A stretch of 64,000 bases of DNA from Antedon mediterranea (lineage: Eukaryota; Echinodermata; Crinoidea; Comatulida; Antedonidae), in the NCBI RefSeq assembly GCF_964355755.1, contig NC_092673.1, forward strand, positions 7,075,001-7,139,000, written 5' to 3'. This document shows, in pieces, positions 36,734 to 48,468 of the stretch. The notes under the pieces are model-generated. The model searched no databases. It saw only the letters and a list, made by a program, of their open reading frames with translations, and was not told the origin of the DNA. Numbering within the stretch: the stretch's first letter is position 1; each line of letters opens with the position of its first letter. A program made the translations under genes and the position numbers.

Positions 36734-37375
36734 CTGTTTACTAATTAAATTGAGTTAGATAATTAGTTATTGACAATGAAAACGAATTTAGGTTGAACGA
36801 TTTGCCCCAAATAGGGGTGTTTTCCGACGGTAGTATACACTGTCTAATGGATGTCCTCTTATAAAATACCTGCACACAATAATACGAGGATGCTTCGCAT
36901 TTTCCTATCTCCTTCTACGATAATTGTTTTTAATAGCTGAAAACCGGTTGAACAGCTCGAGTACAGTATCATAATGTTGAAGACAGGCCGATTTTCTTAA
37001 AAAAATACTATTTTGATAGATTTAATATACGTTTATTCAAATGTATTGATTTGCGATGAATGGAACATTCCAATCTCTCAGACTCCCAGTTTGTAGGTAA
37101 ATGTATGAGCCCTCCATGGTTTAACACAGTAGGTAAATTTATGGGCCCTTTGAGAATAAACTTAAAACTGAGATATAGCATTGCAATACTTTGACAATAA
37201 TATTGTAAATACTGTACGTAATAACCATTTTTGGTCGCCATTTGAATCGAATTTTTTTTACTGTGAATGTGGTTACTGTTTATTGTATTAATTAGTAATT
37301 ATAAAAAATATAAACGTCGTAGTGGTGTATCGTTACATGTACTTTACTATTTCAATCGACTATAACAGGGACAGT
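36734..37375. repeat. Duplicated block shared with gene A intron 2
   Basis: Counterpart of 9146-10215, in B-A-C order. It lies 2.1 kb after the end of gene C, so it may mark a further decayed duplication unit of the family. Confidence 0.75.
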
Positions 37376-37567
37376 TTTAGTTTTTTGGACTCATTTTAAG
37401 ACAAGTTTCTCCTTCGGAAGTAGGCCTAATTCCCAGTGTGCTAATTTTAGTTGACTACATAATCATCGTGTCTATTTATTCGTTTCTGAAAACGACAGTG
37501 TATTTATAGTCCTGCGGTACGTACATTTGAAACTACAGTGTATTCGAGAACCATCTGTGGACACGAC

Positions 37568-37604
37568 CTAGATGGTACGCGAGCAAAGCGAGCGTACCAT
37601 CTAG
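37568..37604. repeat. 37-bp CTAG-bounded hairpin (copy 2)
   Basis: It starts CTAGATGGTACGCGAGC and ends with the complementary arm; the loop is 'aaa'-like. It has the same length and core (GCGAGC.AAGCGAGC) as 4866-4902, but several arm positions differ in a way that keeps pairing. Confidence 0.6.
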
Positions 37605-38030
37605 TAATAATAATTATGGATAATAACACATGATTGTGAATTAGAATTTTACCACATAATACGCTGCCTTGTAGCCTATCACTAGGGAAGAGTTATGTAA
37701 TTTCACTCTTCCCTGGTATCACCACACGTCGCTGCCTTCTATCTACAGCAACAAAAGCGGGGGTGCACATACGTCTGGTTGTGTTCTTACTCAGCCTATA
37801 CTGTGGAAATTGGAATAATCAACATCATGGGGACACCTGAACATCAACAGGCTCTGACTACTAGTACTACTGTACTGCGTACGGCTATATAGCGCCACCT
37901 TTTATTTCAATAGCGCCACCAGGTATGACGGCCTTCCTATCTTCAATTTAGGCCGGCATAATTGTTCCTAAGAGCTCCATTCGGTTTATCACAGATTAGT
38001 TTTAAATTGACCGTATTAATATTTGATATC

Positions 38031-38202
38031 TGCACTGATGAAGTGCTAGTGTTGTCCGAAAGCTCTGCAATTTTTTTCAGGCTGTTTTACTATATTACTT
38101 TGATTTAGCTTGTTGCTTATTTTATTTTGTATCTCCATCCATTGAGATCCAGCCACTGATACCCACAGCATTGTCATTTTCAGTAATCTGCCTTTGGATT
38201 TA
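38031..38202 (+). mobile_element. Retroelement-like repeat with a hammerhead-like core (copy 1, decayed)
   Basis: It starts with CTGATGA at 38035-38041 and GAAA at 38058-38061, separated by a 16-nt stem-loop region, then 'gctctgc', a variable stretch, and the tail 'gatccagccactgatacc' ... 'gcctttggattt'. The same modules occur in 49820-50217. Here the inner stem has a mismatch, so self-cleavage is unlikely. Confidence 0.45.
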
Positions 38203-38397
38203 ATAACTTACTTAATGTTTATAAATATATCAATGTTGTGGGGTAAATTAATCTGTGTATTTATTTATTTATTTATTTGGAATTACACCTTTAGATCGGT
38301 GGCACACTTAGCACAAATGTGCATCCTTCACAATATAAAATATAACAATTAACAGAAAATTAAAAAAAGGCAAAAGCAACTATCAACCCCTATCCTA

Positions 38398-38413
38398 CCC
38401 CCCCCCCCCCCCC
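38398..38413. repeat. Poly(C) run
   Basis: Sixteen consecutive C. Nearby there is a (TTTA)n run at about 38257-38279. Confidence 0.9.
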
Positions 38414-38769
38414 ATTTACATCGATACATACAGTAGATCATTACTTTACACAAATAAATACAAAACAAGATATAGAAAAGTGTATTAAATAAAATCACCT
38501 GACTAAACACAGGTTATTACGAAAAACCCACCAACCCCTTCCTCCCTCCCCCTTTTTTTCAATTTACTTAATGTAGCAATGTAGATAACATAGTTATTGA
38601 GTCATGGAATTCAATACTTAATCCGAATTTACTACGATAGTATTTCAATTACACAGATATAATAATAGGTTAATGTATTGTAGCATTATCAAAAAGGGTT
38701 ACAAACTAAGAAATAAAAAGTGTTACTTTAATGTAACAATGTAAAACACCATATTTCATGTTTTGTATA

Positions 38770-38915
38770 GTTTATTTGTATTTTTCTTGTATATGGTTTT
38801 ATTTTAACTGTTTGTATTGTATGGAGAATGTGTTTGGGTTTTAGCCTATTCTCATTCCTTGTTATTTTTGCTTTGATGACCGAATAAATATTATTATTAT
38901 TAAAAGGCCTATTTC
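38770..38915 (+). mobile_element. Possible LINE 3' tail
   Basis: Non-coding stretch ending 'gaccgaataaatattattat', like the 3' end of CR1/L2-type elements. A similar end is at about 43850-43920. No ORF remains. Confidence 0.35.
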
Positions 38916-39612
38916 ACCTACCAGGGCAATTTTATCATTATGAGATTAGGGAATGATCAATTTACCGGCACCGGGGAAACTATTATGCCTGCTTATTCTA
39001 AACAGCATAAAACAACAATGTTCAAAATCTACTAGATTAGAAATGACAAAAAGGTGTGACTTAAAAGACAAAAGAATCAACAGCTGAAAATAAATGTATG
39101 GTTTGGGTAATGGAAATGAACATAAATGAATCTCAACCTACCACGTCTAATTAAATCAACCTTGTGACGTAATAGTCAAAAAATGTTACGTAACAACAAA
39201 TCATAACGGCAAGAGATGGAAATGCCAGCGCAGTTAGTGGTCATATTTGTTAACTTAAAACACCTACTATTCGCTATCAATTACCACACTGATAATTGCT
39301 AAGCCTGCTCCACCCTTGTCACCAATAACGAAATACAAGGGTAATCCAATCGGATTGTCTGTCCATGGATAGCATCATGTTCTGTATATGTAGTTACATT
39401 ACGATATACCGAGAAACCCGGTACACTAATTGTGTAAAATAATATTTTGTTGCTTCATGGTTTGTCTAAAAATAAATTTTATTACTGTTAGGCCTATTAT
39501 TATGTATTAAAGGACATAGTTTGCAGTACATTTGTTGTTATAATTATTATAACTTAAGCTGTTTTATAACATATAAAATAAATTGTACGTAAATGAATCT
39601 CAACCTACCACT

Positions 39613-39651
39613 ACAAGCAGAAGGTCCGGGTTCGAGTCTCGGTTGGGGCGA
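39613..39651 (+). ncRNA. 3' half of a tRNA-like sequence (SINE or tRNA relic)
   Basis: The sequence holds a T-arm, ccggg-ttcgagt-ctcgg, with a good B-box (GGTTCGAGTC), preceded by 'aagcagaaggtc' like an anticodon arm 3' side and followed by 'ttggggcga' like an acceptor 3' strand. No matching 5' acceptor or D-arm lies upstream, so it is not a working tRNA. The phrase 'aaatgaatctcaacctacca' just before it also occurs at 39126, which suits a dispersed element. Confidence 0.5.
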
Positions 39652-39950
39652 CTTTTTCTCATTCTCACCTATTTCCTCATCTTATCGTTTCAAATTATAT
39701 AAAATAAAATGTTTTACTTTTTTATACGATAACGTATACAAGACATTTTAGGTTTTTTTTTAATGGAATCACACTTTTACGTTTGCCGACTATTAACAGT
39801 TTTTAGTTCGTGGGCCTATCTCTTTTTTTGTATACTATTTTATGATGAAAATTGGTCTACCAATAACAAATAAATCACTGGGTTTTTGTTTATTAAATCG
39901 TTAAATAGTGCGGTCAGAAAAAAAAGTTTTTAGATATCAGTAACTTTACA

Positions 39951-40050
39951 GTGTGATATGCCCAAATATGGTGGTGGTATGCCCAAATATGCATAAAATA
40001 TGGTAGTGATATCACATCATATTTTTGTCACAAAGTTTGATAGTGTAGAC
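39951..40050. mobile_element. Truncated MITE, family 'tctacactat' (copy 2)
   Basis: It shares 'gtgatatgcccaaatatgg' and the right end 'gtttgatagtgtagac' with 11351-11502; the left end is lost. Confidence 0.65.
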
Positions 40051-41117
40051 TAATAGTAGTTCTACACCTCATTAATTAATTGAAATTGTGTATAACTCAC
40101 CACAGATCCCGATTTAAAAAACATTTAACAATGTTTTTTTTACTTTCTATTCCTCTTTTATAAAATTATGTATTAATAACACATTTTCTTTGTAATAATC
40201 TAATAACATAGGCCTACATATTTTTCCTATTAAAATTGTTTTTTGTTATTCTTTGTTTTACGTCTTACGTGAGTTCTTCTCATTGTTATGTCTTTATTGT
40301 TCAGAGATAACCACCCTAGTTTGTATGTCAAAATCACTGAATAAACAATACGCCTGCATTGTACCTCATTAACAATAATGGTTTACTTTCGCCTAATCGT
40401 CTTTATGCAGTTTCTTTCTTCTACGTTCTACAAAGTCGTGAACAAAGGTAGAGGGCACAAATGAAGGAATAAATAGACCTTTATTCAATGCGATCCACGT
40501 TGGATTAACTCTATACTTTAATTGAAACTTACTAATGCCACGTTCAAACCACTGGGAAAGTATTGTGCAAAGTAATGCATTCATGTTCAAACACATGATT
40601 ACGATCGCTTCTCGCTGTGTCTTATTTACATAAGATACATTACATTTCCCTAATTATAGGCCAACTAAACATAATTATTTCCTATTTCTGTACAATCGTA
40701 TACACTCCTCCTACCCTGATCTAGGGCATTTATTTTCAAATACAAAGGCCAGCGGCCCAAAGTAGGCCTACACTATAAAAACTAAGGCACAAAATTAGAT
40801 AAAAATGAATTAATTCTTTTGTCTTTGTAGGTAAAGCCGATAGTAGTGCCAATATCATACCAAATATAATTCAGAAGAAATGTCTCATTTAATAAGACAC
40901 TATAACCATGGACATTTGAATTATATGTATAGGTCCATGCCAAAACAAGCGAACGATTAATTTTATTTTATACTCTCCTCCGTCCAAATTAACACAAATG
41001 GCACAAGACACGATACAAGTTAACCGTCCGTAGCACATGCCAATTATTAAATCATGATAAGTCCTATGATTTTGTTGACTGTAAAACAAGTAAATTCAGA
41101 ATATTCTTAGCATCTCA
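40051..41117. other. AT-rich interval, no recognised content
   Basis: Short open stretches at 40393-40596 and 40889-41089 (minus) show no family features. I see no gene or clear repeat. Confidence 0.4.
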
Positions 41118-42209
41118 GGCCCTGTTCAGACCCATGGCGTTAGACCGTTTTAGCGTACGACGCTAAAAGAATGTGTGTCTGAACAGTTGGGGATTAGCGT
41201 ACAACGCGTCGTACAACGGTTGTAGCGTTGTAGTGGAAAACGGTTGATAGTACCGTTTTAGCGTACGACGCTACTGTAAGTCAACGTTGTATCCAATCAG
41301 AACGTTTCCTGTTATGACGCGAAACAAGGTTTGACCTAGGCTGACATCTTGTATCGTCAATGTGTGAGATGGATTTCAATAACAAAAAGGCCAGAATAAA
41401 TAAGGCCTAACTACACTACAAATACAACTGTTACAAAGGCTACAAACTACTATCAACTGATTACCATTATATTTTCTAACAAATGACATAAATACATGCA
41501 CCTTGTATTTAAACATAGGGACTACGATCCCATCCGCTTTTAGGCCTAGCTAGGCCTAGAGTCATTCACGCATTTCATTCAAGCTAAAAACTAGCGTGGG
41601 ACATCAAGTCACTCATTCATATACAAGGCAGACTAGACTGGACAAGTTTAATGCTGAAAACCCCCTAACTCCTAAAAAAATCAGTAAACAAACAAGGGGA
41701 GCTGTGTCCCTTTTATTAGCAAGTTAAGGATTATTTTCAACCTACTGGAACAAAGAATATATATCTTTGACTGGACTGGATAGACTATCACAATCAATTT
41801 TTTCTTCATCATTAGGAGGCCTGCTTTATTTTCGTAACACAAGAACCTGGGGAAAATGTTTTTTAATACAAAATACAAAATAAAAACAATAGAAACAGAA
41901 ATTTGGCTTTACTATATTTTTCTTAAATAAATGCTGAGGTATGTTGTTTTATTTACGGCAAACTTTGTCATAATTGTAGGGCTGAGATCTAGGCCTAGGC
42001 CTATACACAGTGGAAATAATGATGAAAACACGTGGGTAAGAGCACATGAATATGCAACTAGAAACAACCTGAATGTCGTACTTCCGTTGTAACGATAATC
42101 GTACGCTATGGGTCTGAACACCTCGTTTTTTTCTCTGCGGTTTGTAACGTGACCTTGCTAGTAACGTTGTACGCTAAAACGGTCTAACGCCATGGGTCTG
42201 AACAGGGCC
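41118..42209. mobile_element. 1.1-kb non-autonomous element with 41-bp perfect terminal inverted repeats
   Basis: It starts GGCCCTGTTCAGACCCATGG and its last 41 bases are the exact complement of its first 41 (through ..ttttagcgtac). No transposase is inside and no target duplication is obvious. The phrase 'ttttagcgtacgacgc' also occurs near 10388, a relic of the same family. Confidence 0.85.
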
Positions 42210-42315
42210 TTAAATGGGAAAAAACATTAATTGAAAACAGTGTCCGAATTCTCATTCACATTTTATTCATAACCTTTGAAAGCAATTGGCCATAACAAGT
42301 CTTTGACAGCCGTAC

Positions 42316-42489
42316 CTAAAGCCTTGTCTCTACACTATCAAACTTTATGTGACAAAAAAATGTATGTATATGTGTCCATATAGACATGATGATGTCATAT
42401 CACTACTTTATTTAAGCATCGAACTACTATTATTGGGCACATCAAACTGTTTTGACACATAAAGTTTGATAGTGTAGACAGGGCTTTAG
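42316..42489. mobile_element. TA-flanked MITE, family 'tctacactat' (copy 3)
   Basis: The ends ctaaagccttgtctctacac and its complement (..gtgtagacagggctttag) pair over about 35 bp with one or two mismatches. It is the best preserved of the three copies. Confidence 0.8.
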
Positions 42490-44985
42490 AATATGACTTT
42501 CTATCCAAAACTTTGAGTTAATTAAATCAAAATCATTACCATTTGTTATTTGGTCCCATCCTGTGTTATAAGTATACAGTTAATTGGCATTGCCGAAATT
42601 GATATTGTTTTTATTGACAGAGGATGTGATTCGTGGAAAAAACGATGGTGTTCCTGCTTGAATAAAACAAGCTTGAATTTGATCCAAGGACAGCCATATG
42701 GAGGGTTGTTATATCGCTTAGGAATTAGTTTAATTAGTATCATGTAGCAAAGAAAGTTAGTTGTATCATATAACATAATGGCAGTCAGAATTAAGCAAAC
42801 AGGTTATAAAAAGACTCAACTGTACTCCTTGTACACTATAAGGCTACGGTATTTCGTCTAGAAGAATTCATGCCTCAAAGTGTGTATTCGTATATAAATT
42901 GAAAAAAAAAATTATAAAAAGATCTTGAATAATATTTCTTATTATAATGTTCTTATGGAAGATCTAAGAAAACTCTAACAAAAATAGTGTTTTTTGGGTT
43001 TTTTTTAGGCCTACAATTAAAGAATTTTAAGAACTTAGACCATAATTAAATGAATTGGCGATCCAATTATACTATAATATGTATTGGGTCCTTAGACAGT
43101 GTGACAAATATTTAAAATGCATTAGGGAAAAAAAACACATGACACATTTCTTTTGTTCGATCATTTTGTTTTTCATTAAATTATACACTTTCATAAATTG
43201 ATTATTAAGTGATATGCTGTGTGAGAGATGGAGATTTGTTCATTTGGTTTATAAATAATACTCTGAATTCAAACAAATAACAACTGATTTTTAAATAATA
43301 TGGTTCTGTTAAAAAATTATACAACCTTAACTTTAAAAAAGGAGACTCTATACTACAGAAAAATTAGGTAAAATATCAATAAAGAACATGAAACCTTTTT
43401 TTTTAAATAAAATTTGAAACTTTGAATGGAAGTATATGCACTGCAATGCTTTGCGAACTATTGAAAAATAGTTGTAATTGTTCCATTAAAAATATTGTTT
43501 TTTAATGTAAAATGAATGCATTGTCTAAGCTTGTTTTATTAACAATGGCTTATGCTTTAAACTATACTAAAATCATTAAATCTCTAATTGACAAATTCAT
43601 GTATGCTCAATATAACAAATTTAGAAAAGCGCATTGTTTCTATAGAAACAATGCGCTTTTCTACATTTGTTATAAATGCTGTTGTTTTATGTTTAATTTA
43701 ATGTTTTGTTTAATGTTAAAAAGGTTTAAAGTATCTTCGATTAATTTTATTAATTTTTGTATGCCTTGTTGTGTATAAATACAGAATGTTTGCATGTAGG
43801 CCTATTATTTATTTTGATTCATGTTACGTTTTTAAGTTAACTAATATTTGTCACTGTTTTATAAGAGTGAAATTTCCAATAAATTATTATTATTGTTATT
43901 ATTTATTAGTAGTATTATAGTACAATGGTTGAACATAATAAGTGTTATTATACACTGGCCTAAGCAAGAGTGAAAACAGGGAAGAGCGAATTTCTTCCCT
44001 GCTTACATTAATACCATGGACCTATTGATGACATTGACTGCAATATCCCGCATTGGGGCTTTAGCATATTACCCTGTAAGGCTATATTAAAGTCTAAAAT
44101 ATTAAATATTCTTTCAAAAGTTAAAAAGAAAATTGAAGAATCTTGAATTTTATAGATTTATTAAACGATTATTAGGTATTAAAAAATAATAATAAATTAT
44201 TAATTGTCTGAAATCAGTGTTGTTGTATAAGCGTTTCAAACAATTTAATAATGTAATAAGACAGTTTAATTACGGATTATTTTAAGTTCTAGTTCACATG
44301 TTATATTGATCACAATAATGAAATTGTTATTAACGGTATTATACGTGTACTGTATTCAAAGCGACTTCCGACTCATTCGGATATAGGTTATAAGCTCATT
44401 TTCATTTCTAAACGCTTAAATTCATTACGTAACATTATGTAAGAAGGCCTGTAGATAAGCCTATGGATAGATTTGAGGAGAAGCCAGATGATGTTTAGGT
44501 AGGATTCAAGTCCGGGTTAACTACAAAATGATTGCGTGGAGCTGGGGACATTACCCTTACCAAGAGGGGACTCAATCTACATCGAAAGAATCGTCTTTAA
44601 CATGTAAGTATATGTATATCTGTATTGTACTGTAAATACAAAATACACGTGGTGTGTGACCCACGTTTTATGTATAGAAAATTTATTTTAAATTCAATAG
44701 CGATAACGAGGCAAGTTATAGGGTATTGTCTTCCCAATCCTTTGTTTTCGTCAGGCCTAGGCAATATTTTAACGAAAACACTCTCACAATTTACCAAGTC
44801 GTTTTAGTAACTAAATTGTAACCTGCCTGACTTCTAGAAAAAAATAAGTATTATTTTACGATATTGGTTTTTGTACGGTGAACATTTGCTATTTCATTTA
44901 CCATATAGTTTACCATATTCAAAATATCCCTTGTATATGGCCATTTATTGTTAGTTTCATCAGGGAGTTGTACATAACGGAGTAT
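42490..44985. other. AT-rich interval, no gene recognised
   Basis: The interval holds the 42-nt palindrome (listed) and a possible LINE tail near 43850-43920. Open stretches such as 43512-43778 are low-complexity and have no supporting context. Confidence 0.4.
43622..43663. repeat. Perfect 42-nt palindrome
   Basis: Arms of 19 bp (tagaaaagcgcattgtttc) around TATA, with no mismatch. A transcript from either strand would fold into a strong hairpin. It could be a MITE core or a recent inverted duplication. Confidence 0.85.
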
Positions 44986-45086
44986 GGTCAAAGCGGCCGC
45001 CAACCAAAGCGGCCGCCAGTTTAATATTGTCATTTGTATGGAACGCCATGTGCGCTTTAATCTTTGAGTGTCGTTGTCAATGCTAT

Positions 45087-45220
45087 GGCGAGTTGAGTTA
45101 CAGCTGTATGTATGGTCAAACCAATAAATATAAGCCAAATCATGTACTATCGAATCTTTATATTTCTATAATAATTAAGTTTATTATTCTGTTTTATTAT
45201 TCTTTCTCCTTTATTGCATC
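45087..45220. repeat. 134-bp direct repeat, left copy
   Basis: It starts ggcgagttgagttacagctg and ends 'tcctttattgcatc'. It is almost identical to 46898-47030, the other copy starting exactly at the outer edge of the right inverted arm. Confidence 0.85.
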
Positions 45221-45620
45221 CAGTAAACAGTGATGAAGTTGACATAAATATTTAAAAAACTTTATCAAAAAAAAAAAAAAACATAGTATAACACAAACCA
45301 AACAAGTTACTAAAATATATCATAGTCCACAAATCAGTCTTTCAATGGCCATCATAGTACATCCAATAACACAAACCAAAAGTTTGCCTGCCGATAAATC
45401 AATGTATATTTTAATAGTATTTTAATATTAACTAACTAAATATATTTACATATACTATCGAATCATTAATAATTTACGTTTGCATCATAATCAATGTACT
45501 ATTGTACCTTTATATCTCATTTACGTACAGTACTATTTATTTGGTTATATCTCTTTCTTTTTTTAAATTCATTGGCAGTGAAGGGAAAAAATAACGTTGA
45601 ACTGACCAGACGTTTCTCTC

Positions 45621-46170
45621 CTATCGAATCTTTATACAGTATTGCATTAATAATTTACGTACGGTATTGCCGAATCTTTATATCTTATTTACATACTATC
45701 GAATCTTTATAAAGTATTGCATTAATAATTTACGTACGGTATTGCCGAATCTTTATATCTTATTTACATACTATCGAATCTTTATAAAGTATTGCATTAA
45801 TAATTTACGTACGGTATTGCCGAATCTTTAAATCTCATTTACATACTATCGAATCTTTATACAGTATTGCATTAATAATTTAAGTACGGTATTGCCGAAT
45901 CTTTATATCTTATTTACATATACTATCGAATCTTTATACAGTATTGCATTAATAATTTACGTACGGTATTGCCGAATCTTTATATCTCATTTACATATAA
46001 TATCGAATCTTTTTACTACAGTATTGCAATAATAATTTACGTACGGTATTGCCGAATCTTTATATCTCGTTTACTTTACTATCCAATATTTATACAGTAT
46101 TGCATTCATTATTTACGTACGGTATTGCTGAATCTTTATATCTCATTTACACTGTACTATCGAATCTTGT
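45621..46170. repeat. Satellite of about 75-bp units, seven copies
   Basis: The tag ctatcgaatc starts at 45621, 45696, 45771, 45846 and 45923, with diverged copies up to 46160. Each unit also has 'gcattaataatttacgtacg' and 'gtattgccgaatctttatat'. Period 75-77 bp. Confidence 0.9.
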
Positions 46171-46897
46171 TTTTTTTATTGATTAGTAATAGGGTGTGTT
46201 GTAATACATTGTTTGTGTTTTCAATAAAGCAAATAAAACGCGACCTTCTACAGCACTATTCCTCATGGCTGTCGAGTTATTAGCAGAAATTCACGTAATT
46301 AATTACCGTACCATACAGACACTTGCATCTTATTTTAGTATTTAAAACTAATTTTAAATTGATCAATATTTATATATCTGAAGGTGTAAAATAATTAAGG
46401 ATATTAAATAAATAAATTAATAATGTCATCATGTTATTGTAATTAATTTAAATTATGATTGCGAACACTACTAGGCTTAGTTACTTTACTAATTAATTAA
46501 TATACAATAACAAATATATATATTTTGATATACTTTATTGAAAAATGTATATATTATTCTTAATAATTGGCTTATATATTATATTAATATACAATACAAA
46601 CACCACAATGTGTTTTATTGACTTTATTAAACATATATATCATTTCGAACAGTTATATTCTAGTAAGTAATCATCGATTCGCCATTTCGTTTAAAAGAAC
46701 GTATCATATTCAATCTGTAAAAAAGAGAATAAATTACATAATAATGTAGATTGTTATTTATGTCCGAGGTAAAGAAAACCTGTCGAAACAATGACAATCA
46801 AAGATTACAAAACAACGACAATCAAAGCGCACACGGCGTTCCATACAAATTACCGTTATTGAATTAGCGGCCGCTTTGGTTGGCGGCCGCTTCGACC

Positions 46898-47030
46898 GGC
46901 GAGTTGAGTTACAGCTGTATGTATGGTCAAACCAATATTATAAGCCAAATCATGTACTATCGAATCTTTATATTTCTATAATAATTAAGTTTATTATTCT
47001 GTTTTATTATTCTTTCTCCTTTATTGCATC
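46898..47030. repeat. 134-bp direct repeat, right copy
   Basis: Second copy of 45087-45220. It abuts the right end of the foldback element. Confidence 0.85.
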
Positions 47031-47567
47031 GTTAATAACAACTCTCTGGCTTCATTGCACTGTATATCTTTTTGATATTATGGAGGAAACAGCTATTTTT
47101 ATTGTTTATCAAATAGAAAATAAAGAATGTATACATTCCTGAAAAAAAATTTATCAGACTTTCAAAAATGATTGTTCTATTTCTGTATCAACAGTTTCAA
47201 CTTTCTATTAAGAATTATCTATATGTTTATTTATTATTTTCATAACAATACCAGACACAGGCCTACTGTATACAGGGAGATCTCCCTGATATCATAATAT
47301 TTTTCGACGAAATATTAACAATAATAGGCCTAGGCATAACCTGAGAAGAGTGAAATTAACAATGACACTCTTTCCAGCAGACATAACAATGTTCCGACAA
47401 GAACAAACATTTGAACCAGTTTAGCAATAAAGTATACAGTATACCAGTATAGTTTCAATCGAAACAAGTTTACAATATGTTAAGAAATGATTAGGACCAG
47501 GGTGAAAGCATAGTATTTAGTATCTCGATACATTTTAGGACAATGGTGATAAAAGCGAGGAGAAAAA

Positions 47568-48468
47568 GGGTATTGCTAAACACCGCAAACCCCGCAAACC
47601 TCCAAAAAAACATAGCAAACCCTACCGAACCAACATAAAAGTGATTGAATCATGTAGTGTACAACCCACTGGGTATATCCATGTAAAAAAAAAATTCTAC
47701 TGTTAACAACTTATTTTTGGGGTAAAACATCATTTTTTTGGTCAAAAATGATTGCTAAACCCCGCAAACCTCCAAAAAACCATAGCAAACCCCACTGAAC
47801 CAACATAAAAGTGATTGAATAATGTAGTGTACGACCCACTGGGCATATAAATTATTAAATTTCTACTTTTAACTACTTTTTGGGGAAAAAACATCATTTT
47901 TTGGTTAAAAATTAGCAATCATTTTTGACCAAAAAATTATGTTTTACCTCCCAAAAATAAGTAGTTAACAGTAGAAATTTAATATTTTTTTACATGGATA
48001 TACCCAGTGGGTTGTACACTACATGATTCAATCACTTTTATGTTGGTTCGGTGGGGTTTGCTATATTTTTTTGGAGGTTTGCGAGGTTTAGCAATCATTT
48101 TTGACCAAAAAATGATGTTTTACCACAAAAATTAGTAGTTAACAGTAGAAATTAAATATCTTTTTTACATGGATATACCCAGTGGGTTGTACACTACATG
48201 ATTCAATCACTTTTATGTTGGTTCGGTGGCGTTTGCTACGGTATATTTTTTTGGAGGTTTGCAGGGTTTAGCAATCAATTTTGACCAAAAAATGGTGTTT
48301 TACCCCAAAAATAATTTAATTAGTTAACAGTAAAAATGTAATATTTTTTTACATGGACATACCCAGTGGGTTGTACACTACATGATTCAATCACTTTTAT
48401 GTTGGTTCGATGGGGTTTGCTATGTTTTTTTGGAGGTTTGCGGGGGTTTGCGGTGTTTAGCAATACCC
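47568..48468. mobile_element. 0.9-kb foldback element with 8-bp target duplication
   Basis: The ends are GGGTATTGCTAAACACCGCA and its exact complement. It is bordered by gagaaaaa on both sides (47560-47567 and 48469-48476), an 8-bp duplication as made by hAT-type transposases. Inside it is built of repeated modules in both directions: 'cataaaagtgattgaatcat', 'caacccactgggtatatcc' and 'gttaacagtagaaat', with two modules forward and three reversed. No ORF. Confidence 0.85.

Larger units (their letters stand above)
44986..46897. mobile_element. 1.9-kb foldback element with GGCCGC-rich ends
   Basis: The left end reads GGTCAAAGCGGCCGCCAACC and the right end is its complement with one difference (GGTCGAAG..). 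Arms continue with a gap to 'tttgtatggaacgccatgtg' (left, about 45034) and its complement (right, about 46825), about 100 bp in all. Inside are a 134-bp sequence repeated outside the right end, a poly(A) tract at 45270 and a 75-bp satellite. No protein gene. Confidence 0.8.

Noticed and set aside
39580-39655. Functional tRNA gene
   Set aside because: Only the T-arm and 3' strand are recognisable; no matching acceptor 5' strand, D-arm or A-box within 90 bp upstream.
45494-46283. Coding frames across the 75-bp satellite
   Set aside because: Repeated Tyr/Ile/Phe-rich text arises from the satellite; a 75-bp period is stop-poor by chance and copies with 76-77 bp break the frame.
44986-47030. LTR retrotransposon with 134-bp LTRs
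   Set aside because: The direct repeats do not bound the element, no TG..CA ends, primer-binding site, polypurine tract or gag-pol coding is present.
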